64,000 nucleotides of DNA, taken from assembly GCF_009827055.1 (NCBI RefSeq), contig NZ_WUMK01000008.1:186001-250000 (forward strand), in the 5' to 3' direction. The DNA comes from Shinella kummerowiae (GTDB lineage Bacteria > Pseudomonadota > Alphaproteobacteria > Rhizobiales > Rhizobiaceae). Positions 1 to 8,400 of this stretch are shown piece after piece. The notes beneath the pieces were generated by a model that did no database searches, was not told the origin of the DNA, and saw only the letters and a program-made list of their open reading frames with translations. Made by a program: the position numbers and the translations under genes. Each line of letters starts with the position of its first letter. Positions within the stretch are counted from its first letter, which is position 1.

Positions 1-1231
1 GATGAACCGCACCCGCGAAGGCCAGGCGTCGGTGGAAAACCACTACCACACCGTCTTCTCGCATGTGTCGGACTCGATCAGCAACGTGTCGGTCGTGCAC
101 AGCTACAATCGCATCGAATCCGAGACGCGCGAGCTGAAGCGTTTTGCCGAACGCCTGATCAACGCGCAGTTTCCGGTACTCGACTGGTGGGCGCTTGCCA
201 GCGCGCTGAACCGTATCGCCTCGACGATCTCGATGATGACAATCCTCGTCATCGGCACGGTGCTCGTGCAGCGTGGCGAAATCCGCGTCGGTGACGTCAT
301 CGCCTTTATCGGCTTTGCCGGCCTGCTCATCGGTCGCCTCGACCAGATGAAGGCCTTCGCGACCCAGATCTTTGAAGCGCGCGCCAAGCTTGAGGACTTC
401 TTCACCCTGGAAGATTCCGTCAAGGACCGCGAGGAGCCGGTCAATGCCGGCGATCTCGGCGAGGTCAAGGGCCGTGTCGAGTACCGCAATGTCAACTTCG
501 ACTTCGCCAACGCCACGCAGGGCGTCAGCGACGTGTCCTTTACGGTGGAAGCCGGCCAGACCGTTGCCATCGTCGGCCCGACCGGCGCCGGCAAGACGAC
601 GCTCGTCAACCTTCTGCAGCGCGTCTACGAGCCGAAGTCCGGCCAGATCCTGATCGACGGCGTCGATATCGCGACGGTGACGCGCAAGTCGCTGCGCCGC
701 TCGATTGCCACCGTGTTCCAGGATGCGGGTCTGCTCAACCGCTCGATCTCCGACAATATCCGCTTGGGCCGCGAGGGCGCGACGGAAGAGGAAATCATGG
801 CGGCGGCCGAAGCGGCGGCAGCGAACGACTTCATCGTCTCGCGCCAGAGCGGCTACGAGACCCATGTGGGCGAGCGCGGCAACCGTCTGTCGGGCGGCGA
901 GCGCCAGCGCATCGCCATTGCCCGCGCCATCCTCAAGAACGCGCCGATCCTCGTGCTCGACGAGGCGACCAGTGCGCTCGACGTGGAGACGGAAGCGCGT
1001 GTGAAGGCGGCGATCGACCAGCTGCGTCGCAACCGCACGACCTTCATCATCGCTCACCGCCTGTCCACCGTGCGCGAAGCCGACCTCGTCGTCTTCATGG
1101 ATCACGGCAAGGTGGCCGAGATGGGCACGTTCAACGATCTCAGCCAGAGCAACGGCCGCTTCGCCGCCCTGCTGCGGGCAAGCGGCATCCTGACGGACGA
1201 CGACGTGCGCAAGAGCCACACCGCCGCCTGA
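1..1231 (+). CDS. ndvA: Cyclic beta-1,2-glucan exporter, ATP-binding/permease protein NdvA (5' partial)
   Basis: This is the last ~410 residues of a fused permease-ATPase ABC exporter that moves cyclic beta-1,2-glucan from cytoplasm to periplasm across the inner membrane. The visible part begins inside the transmembrane domain (one hydrophobic helix near window residues 70-110) and then carries a full nucleotide-binding domain: Walker A GPTGAGKTT around residue 193, signature LSGGERQ around 297, Walker B ILVLDEATSALD and the switch histidine in IIAHRLS. NdvA/ChvA proteins are about 590 residues, so roughly 180 N-terminal residues lie before the window; the Met codon at position 2 is internal. 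It ends 10 bp from the convergent opgC-like gene, and ndvB, which makes its substrate, follows. The pairing with ndvB makes NdvA much more likely than a generic MsbA-type exporter. Confidence 0.93.
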   Translation, partial: MNRTREGQASVENHYHTVFSHVSDSISNVSVVHSYNRIESETRELKRFAERLINAQFPVLDWWALASALNRIASTISMMTILVIGTVLVQRGEIRVGDVIAFIGFAGLLIGRLDQMKAFATQIFEARAKLEDFFTLEDSVKDREEPVNAGDLGEVKGRVEYRNVNFDFANATQGVSDVSFTVEAGQTVAIVGPTGAGKTTLVNLLQRVYEPKSGQILIDGVDIATVTRKSLRRSIATVFQDAGLLNRSISDNIRLGREGATEEEIMAAAEAAAANDFIVSRQSGYETHVGERGNRLSGGERQRIAIARAILKNAPILVLDEATSALDVETEARVKAAIDQLRRNRTTFIIAHRLSTVREADLVVFMDHGKVAEMGTFNDLSQSNGRFAALLRASGILTDDDVRKSHTAA

Positions 1232-1241
1232 CGGGCATCCA

Positions 1242-2429
1242 TCATCGCTTCGGGCCGTCGCGCCCCTTGACCGGCAGGGCCTGCAAGCCCTGCCGTTTCG
1301 CGTTCTGGCTGATGACGGCCGCCTGCCAGTCGAGATAACGGGCATAGGCGATGTGCAGCGCAATGCCGAGGACCGCATAGAGCGTGCCGAGGACCGGGTT
1401 CTTGCCGGTCACGAACATCATCACCTGCCCGGCCATCGCAAGGATCGTGCCGAAGATGAACACGGCAAGCGAATGCCGTCCCACGGCCACCAGCGGATGG
1501 GAGAGCGGCAAGGCGGCCCAGCTGGAGAGCACCGGAATGGTCGCCACCAGATAGGCGCCCGCCAGCACATGGAGGAGCCGCGGGGTCGAGAGGAATGTCT
1601 TGTCGAAGCCGGTCAGCACCGCCGGCAGGCCGTAGGAAAAGTCGATGTTCCACCAGGACAGCACGACCCACAGCATCGAGACGAAGAGATAGGCCGCCGA
1701 CAGCGCCATCAGCACCGGATTGCGCGGAAAACCGCCCCTGCGCGCCCGCAACACGCCGACAAAGCCGATGACGAAGAGGAATTGCCAGGACAGCGGGTTG
1801 AGAAACCAGTAGCCGTCGTCGAGAAAATTCGACGGCGCGATCTGCCAGATGCCGGCGCAGAGCCAGAGCGTGCCGGAGACGGCGATAAGCAGCCAGGCGC
1901 TGCGCCGGTAGAGCCAGAGAAAGCCCGGCAGCATCAGGAACAGCCCGGCATACATGGAAAGAATGTTGTTGTAGCCGAACTGGTGGCCGAGCAGCACCAT
2001 GCTGACCACGCCCTGCTCCGTGCGGTCGACCACGGCGCGCAGGTTGATTTCGGACAGGAGATCCGGCCGGCCGAACCACAGCGCACCGCCGGCAAAGATC
2101 GCGAAGGTGATGACGCTCGTCATGATATGCGCGACGTAGAGCGTCAGCGCCCGTCGCAGGATGCGCAACGTCACCGCCAACCGCTCGCCGACCGCAAAAC
2201 GCGATCCATAGGCAAGCCCGACCGACATGCCCGAAATGAGGACGAAGGCTTCCGCCGAATCGGAAAAGCCGAAGTTCTTATGCGTCAGGTGTTCCAGATA
2301 TTGACCCGGAACGTGATTGACGAAGATCGTCAGCAGGGCAAGCGCCCGGAAGACGTCGAGGCGTGTGTCGCGTTCGCGCGGCACAGCGCCCACCGGTCCA
2401 AGTCTGTCTGTCATAATGCTCTGATCCAC
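1242..2429 (-). CDS. opgC: OpgC-like membrane acyltransferase, probable glucan succinyltransferase
   Basis: Polytopic inner-membrane protein of about 390 residues with some ten hydrophobic helices. The N-terminal block RDTRLDVFRALALLTIFVNH is typical of the OpgC family (acyltransferase-3 fold). Family members succinylate osmoregulated periplasmic glucans, as described for OpgC of Rhodobacter and rhizobia. It lies directly downstream of ndvB on the same strand with about ten bases between the genes, so glucan synthesis and anionic decoration are probably co-transcribed. The start is uncertain: GTG at 2429 or ATG at 2414 (390 aa) both fit, and neither has a good Shine-Dalgarno sequence. Both lie in or beside a strong hairpin at 2418-2445. 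Confidence 0.85.
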   Translation of the reverse strand: MDQSIMTDRLGPVGAVPRERDTRLDVFRALALLTIFVNHVPGQYLEHLTHKNFGFSDSAEAFVLISGMSVGLAYGSRFAVGERLAVTLRILRRALTLYVAHIMTSVITFAIFAGGALWFGRPDLLSEINLRAVVDRTEQGVVSMVLLGHQFGYNNILSMYAGLFLMLPGFLWLYRRSAWLLIAVSGTLWLCAGIWQIAPSNFLDDGYWFLNPLSWQFLFVIGFVGVLRARRGGFPRNPVLMALSAAYLFVSMLWVVLSWWNIDFSYGLPAVLTGFDKTFLSTPRLLHVLAGAYLVATIPVLSSWAALPLSHPLVAVGRHSLAVFIFGTILAMAGQVMMFVTGKNPVLGTLYAVLGIALHIAYARYLDWQAAVISQNAKRQGLQALPVKGRDGPKR

Positions 2430-2445
2430 ATGCGTGGATCAGAGC
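2418..2445. promoter_or_regulatory. 12-bp perfect hairpin between ndvB stop and opgC start
   Basis: Arms GCTCTGATCCAC and GTGGATCAGAGC are exactly complementary around a 4-base loop. The structure covers the ndvB stop codon and the possible GTG start of opgC on the minus strand. There is no T-run after it, so it is not a standard intrinsic terminator. It may lower opgC translation, protect the ndvB mRNA 3' end, or act as partial attenuation. The function is inferred only from position and symmetry. Confidence 0.6.
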
Positions 2446-5400
2446 AAATAACCCTCGCTTGAAGATTTGATGACAGTTCCGTTCACACTTGCTTGCCATC
2501 CACCGTCATCGCCGCGCTCGACACGGATCGCGAGTGTGCGACCGTCCAGCTTGAGCGTCGCCTCGAAGCCGTTCCACGCCGCCGGCAGCACCGGATCGAC
2601 GAACAGGCGACCCGCCTCCCTGCGGATGCCGAGGATGCCCTCGACGGCCGCGCGATAGAGCAGGCCGGCCGAGCCGGTATACCAGGTCCAGCCGCCCTGC
2701 CCGGTCCGTTCGCCTTCGCCATAGACATCCGCCGCAACGACATAGGGTTCGACACGGTAAAGTGCCGCTGCCTCCCGCGTCTGCGCATGGTTGATCGGGT
2801 TCAGCAGGTTGAAGCAGGCCCAGGCATCGTCACCCCGGCCCTGCCGCGCCAGCGCCAGCACGACCCAGGTCGCGGCATGGGTATACTGGCCGCCGTTTTC
2901 GCGCACACCCGGCGGGTAGGCCTTGATGTAGCCGGGATCCTGCGGGGTCTCGACGAGCGGCGGGGTGAACAGGCGGATGATGCCGTGCTCCCGGTCGACG
3001 AGATTTTCCATCACCGCATCCATCGCCTGGCGCGACCGTTCGCCGCTGCCCATGCCGGACAGCACGCTCCAGCTCTGCGCGATCGAATCGATCCGGCATT
3101 CCGCACTCTCGGAAGATCCGAGCGGCGTGCCGTCATCGAAATAGCCGCGGCGGTAGTAGCTGCCGTCCCAGCCCGCCGTTTCCAGCGCGACCTTGAGACG
3201 GCCGAGATGCTCTTCCCAATGGAGGGCGCGGGCCTGGTCGCCCCGTTCGCGCGCAAGCGGGATGAAGCCGCCCAGCGTGCCGGCAAGGAACCAGCCGAGC
3301 CAGACGCTCGTGCCCCGGCCGGCTTCGCCGACACGGTTCATGCCGTCGTTCCAGTCACCGCCGAGGATGAGCGGCAGGCCGTTCTCCCCCGTGCGGCGCA
3401 GCGCCAGATCGAGCGCGCGAGCGCAATGCTCATAGAGCGGCGCCTCTTCGGACGACCGGTCCGGCGTGAAGAACGCGTCGTGCTGGCCCTCCGTGAGCGG
3501 CTGCCCCTCGATGAAGGTCAACGTTTCATCGAGGATCGCCCGGTCGCCGCTGGTGCGGCAATAATATTCGACCGCATGGGCGAGCCAGACGACGTCGTCG
3601 GAGATCATGGTGCGCACGCCGGCGCCGTTGTCGGGCAACCACCAATGCTGCACGTCGCCTTCGACGAACTGCCGCGAGGCGGCGTTGAGGATTTGCCCGC
3701 GGGCAAGCTCCGGCCGGTGCAGGATGAAGGCCAGCGTATCCTGCAACTGGTCGCGGAAGCCGTAGGCACCGCTTGCCTGGTAGAAGGCCGAGCGGGCCTG
3801 GATGCGGCAACCCAGTGCCTGATAGGGCAGCCAGTCGTTGACCATGCGGTCGAGCGCCGCATCGGGCGTCTTGACCTGAAGCGTGCCGGTAAAGTCGCTC
3901 CAATAGCCACGCACGGCGGTCATGACCTTGTCGAAATCCGCTGCACGGCTCTTGTCGGCCAGCGCCCGGGCGCTGTCCGCATCGGCCGTGTCGCCGAGCA
4001 CGAAATGCAGCTCGCGCGTCTCGCCGGGCTTCAGCGTGATATCGACAGCAAGCGCCGCGCAGGGATCGCCGATGCCTTCGGCCGAACCGGACAGCGCTTG
4101 CCCCGTAACAACAGCCGCCGGCGACACGATATCGCCGCCGCGGCCGATGAATTCGCGACGCTTGGCGGTGAAGCCTGAAAGCGGCGCGTCGACGGCGAAG
4201 AAGCTGGTCCGGCCGGCGAAATCGAAGCTGTACGGGTTCGTGGCAAACAGCGCGCCGCTGTCCTCGTCATGGCTGGTCAGCACGAAGGGCGCGGTCCGGG
4301 CAGGGTTGTTGCCCAGCACCCATTCGACATAGCCATAGACCGTCAGGCTGCGCTCGGTTTCGCCGGTGTTCTTCACGACGAGGCGCGAATATTTGACCGG
4401 GTCCTCAGGATCGACCGTCTGCACGAGATCGAGCTCGATACCATCCTCCCAGCTGCGGAAGGCGGAGTAGCCGAGGCCGTGCCAGGTCTCGAACTTCACC
4501 GTGGGCTTGCGCGACAGCGTGGCGAAGGGCGTCATCACCGTGCCGCGCTCACGGTCTCGCACATAGAAGGCCTCGCCCGGGCGGTTGATGACCGGGTCGT
4601 TCGTCCAGTGCGTCAGCTGGAAGTCGCGCGAATTGCGGCTCCAGGTGTAGCCGGCGCCTTCCGCCGAGACGTGGAAGCCGAAATGCTGGTTGGCGATCAC
4701 GTTGATCCACGGCTGCGGTGTCGCTTCGCCGCCGCGCAGCCGCACGGCATATTCCCGGCGCTCGGCATTGAAGCCTCCGAAGCCGTTCCAGAAGGACAGA
4801 CCGTCACCGTTTATCTCCACCGGCTCGCCGGCGGGAACCGGCAGCTTGGGTGCCGGCGTCTCGGTCTTCGCCTCCTCCTCGCCGCGTGGCGTGGAGAACA
4901 GGGCGACCGTGCGGGCGATCTGGTCGGACAGCGTGCCGTTGCGCGCGTGGAAGACGGCGCGGGCCGTGGCGAGCAGCGCCTGCCAGGTGGTGCCGTCCAT
5001 CAGGTCGCGACGCACCGTGAAGACATGCTGGCGCGCACCGTCGGACTGGCTGCGGATGCGCAGGTTCTCGCACATGTGGTCAAGCGTGTGCTGCATGTCC
5101 TGCGCATAGGAGGCGGCGCGTTCGTTGAGGATCACGAGGTCGGCCGTGACGCCACGGTGGCGCAGGTAATCCTGTGCACGCAGCGCCTGGCGGGCGACCT
5201 CGACATCGATCTCGTCGTTGATGCGCAGCACGAAGATCGGGAAGTCGCCGGAAATCGCCAGCGGCCACAGCGCCGACTGGGCGGCGAGCCCGCTCTGGAT
5301 CGTGCCGGTATCGGCGCGAAGGTGCATGTCCGGATAGGTGAGGTAGCGGCCGAGCATCTGGAAGCTCGCCGCCTCCTGCGAGGTCACGCCGACATGGCGC

Positions 5401-8400
5401 ATATGCACCTGCGAGCGTGTCCAGGCATGGATCATTTCGTGGTTGAACACGTCCGGATGGCGATAGCGGTCGATGGCCGCGTCCACTTCGGCACGGCTGG
5501 GGGCGGCAATGGTCCAGAAGATGACCTTGACCTTCTTGCCGGCCGGTACGCGCACCACGCGGCGCAGCGCGATGATCGGATCGAGCGTGAAGCCGTCCGT
5601 GCCGGAAAGCTGCGCCCCCGGATCGAAGGCGGCGGCCGTCGTCAGCGAGCGTCCGCGGCCGATGAAGCGGCGACGATCTGTCTCGATCTCGGTGCGGCGC
5701 GAGGGGCCGGCATTGTCGACGATCAGGTGGGCGATCGCCATGTCCGGCTCGTTCGGGTTGCGCTTCTGCCGCTCGGCGCGCACGACGTCGCCGCGCTTGC
5801 CGATTTCGGTACGGATGAACATCTTGGAGAACAGCGGATGGGCGCTGTCGGCATCGTCCGTCGAAATGACCGGCTCCATATAGGAGGTCACCTCGATGAA
5901 GCGGTCTTCCGGCCCGGTGTTGAGCAGCGTCAGGCGGCGGCCTTCGGCGTCATGCTCGGTGGCAACGATGACCTCCACCTCGCTCGTCAGCGTGCCGACG
6001 GTCTTGATGAACTCCGCCTTGTCGTCGCCGAACTGGGTCTTGGTCTCCTCGCCCTCGGCGCGCTTCGGCTCGGCGGTGGCGGACCACCACTCGTTCGTCG
6101 CCGTATCGCGCAGGAACAGGAAGGAGCCCCAGCGGTCCTCGGTCGGATCGGGTTTCCAGCGGGTGACCGACTGGCCGTTCCAGCGCGAATAGCCGGCACC
6201 GTTCGCCGTCAGCATGACGGAATAGTGACCGTTCGACAGGAAGACGGTCTCGCGTTCCCGCGAGAACGGATCCTTGATGATGCGGATTTCCGGGCGCAGC
6301 AGGTCGGCCTGCGTGCTGCCGACGGTTTCCGGTTCGCGCTTGGCGTTGATGACCGGAATGTCGCGCGGCGCCTTTTCCTGCAAGAGCAGTTCGGCCGCCT
6401 CGATGACCGGGTCGGAGTGGAAACGTTCGCGCAGCGCGCCGTTGAAGACGACGTTGGCGACGGCGGCGATCGACATGCCGTGATGGTGCGCCATGTAGTT
6501 GCGCACCACCGCGCAAGTCTTGCCTTCCGGCACGCGCGTCGGCGTGAAGTCGACGGCATCATGGAAGCCGTAAACGCCGAGGGCGCCGAGCTTGCGCAGC
6601 CGCTCGAGGTTTTCCAGCGAGGCCGTCGGGGCATATTGCGTGGCGAGCAGCGAGGCATAGGGCGCGATCACCGCATTCTGGCCGAGGCCGCGCTTCAGGC
6701 CGAGCGTCGGCACGCCGAAATTGGTGTACTGATAGGTCAGCTCGTGGTCGCGGGCGTTGAAGGCCGCTTCCGAAATGCCCCAGGGCGTGCCGAGACGGCG
6801 GCCGTGGTTCATCTGCTCCTTCACCACCAGATTGTTCGTCTGGTTGAGGATGCCGCCCTGGCGCTCCTGCATGACGAGCGGCGGCATGAGATATTCGAAC
6901 ATCGAGCCCGACCAGGAGACCAGCGCACCGCGCGAGCCGACCGGCACCACCGGACGGCCGAGCTTGTACCAGTGCTCGGTCGGAAGATCGCCCTTGGCGA
7001 TGGCAAACAGGCTCGTGAGGCGCGCTTCCGACGCGAGCAGGTCGTAGCAGGCCTCGTCGAGTTCATTGGTCTCGACGCGGTAGCCGATCGACAGCAGGCG
7101 GCGCTCCTGGCGAAACAGGAAGCCGAAATCCATCGAGAAGGCGATATCGCGCGCCCGGTCGCGCAGGACGACGAGGCGCTCGCGCAGGGCTTCGATGCTG
7201 CCGAGGTCGAAGACGCTGTCGGCGATATGCGCCTCGCAGGCGGCAACCAGCGCGCCCGCCCAATGCACGACCTCGCCGCTCTGCGGCGACTTGATCTCGT
7301 TGTCCAGGTTGACGATCAGCTTGTTGACGTCGCGCGCCAGTACTGAGAGGTTGATGACACGGATCGAGGCGAATTCGTGCTCGCGCTTGACTGCGGCGAG
7401 CGCGTTGTGGAAGCCGGCAATGCGCTCCTCGATGAGGCGGCGCAGCGGCCGAACCGTCTTGCGGTCGTCGGGGAGCTCCGTCAGCGTCTCCGACAGGATC
7501 GACGCCACGTCGCCGATGCCGTCGAGGCTGCCCTGCAGGAATGCCGACGGCGCTTCGGCCCATTCACGGCACATGGAGGAGACGGCGATGAGGTGGCCGG
7601 CGAGGTTGCCGCTGTCGACCGCCGAAACGTAGCGGGGCCCGAGCGTTTCCAGCGTGTTCGTGCGGTACCAGTTGTAGAGGTGGCCGCGATATTTCGGCAT
7701 GCCGTCGATGGTCGAAACCGTCTGTTCCAGGCGGCGAACCGTCTCTTCAAAGCCGATCCAGCCGAAATCGCGCGCGGAGATGACCGAGAGCAGATAGACG
7801 CCGATATTGGTGGGCGAGGTGCGCTCGGCCAGCACCGGCTGCGGCATTTCCTGGAAATTGTCCGGCGGCAGGAAGTGCTGCTCGGCCGTCACGAAGGTCT
7901 CGAAATAGCGCCAGGTGCGCCGCGCGATCTTGCGTAGCTCCGTGGCGACATAGTCGGACACGACCAGCTGGTCTTCGGTCTCCGCCGTCTGGCTGACATA
8001 CCAGGCGATCATCGGCGAGAGCAGCCAGACAAGGGCGAAGGGAACGCCGATGAAGGGCAGGCCCGTATCGGAGACCATCGCGAGGGCCACGGAGACGACG
8101 GCGAGCGCCGGCGCCTGCCACATGGATTTGTAATGGGCGAGAATGCCGCCGCGCGCCGCACTGTCGGCCTGGGCGGCCGTGCGCCATTCCAGCATCAGCT
8201 TGCCGCTGACGAAGGTGCGGTAGAGCGAGCGGATGATCGCATCCGCCATCAATCCCGCCGAATGGGCGATGAAGACGATGCGCAGCGCAACCTGCGCATT
8301 GGCCGCGCGAATGTCCGAGATGACCCGATGCACATGGGCACGTGCGACGATGTCGTTGCGGCGCGGCATGAGGCCGGAGATCAGCGACAGCGTCGGGGCG

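Noticed and set aside
4269-7346. 1025-residue plus-strand open frame over ndvB
   Set aside because: Antisense to ndvB, which has clear catalytic motifs in the other strand. The low-complexity translation shows no recognisable motif. The same holds for the 975-residue frame at 8133-11060.
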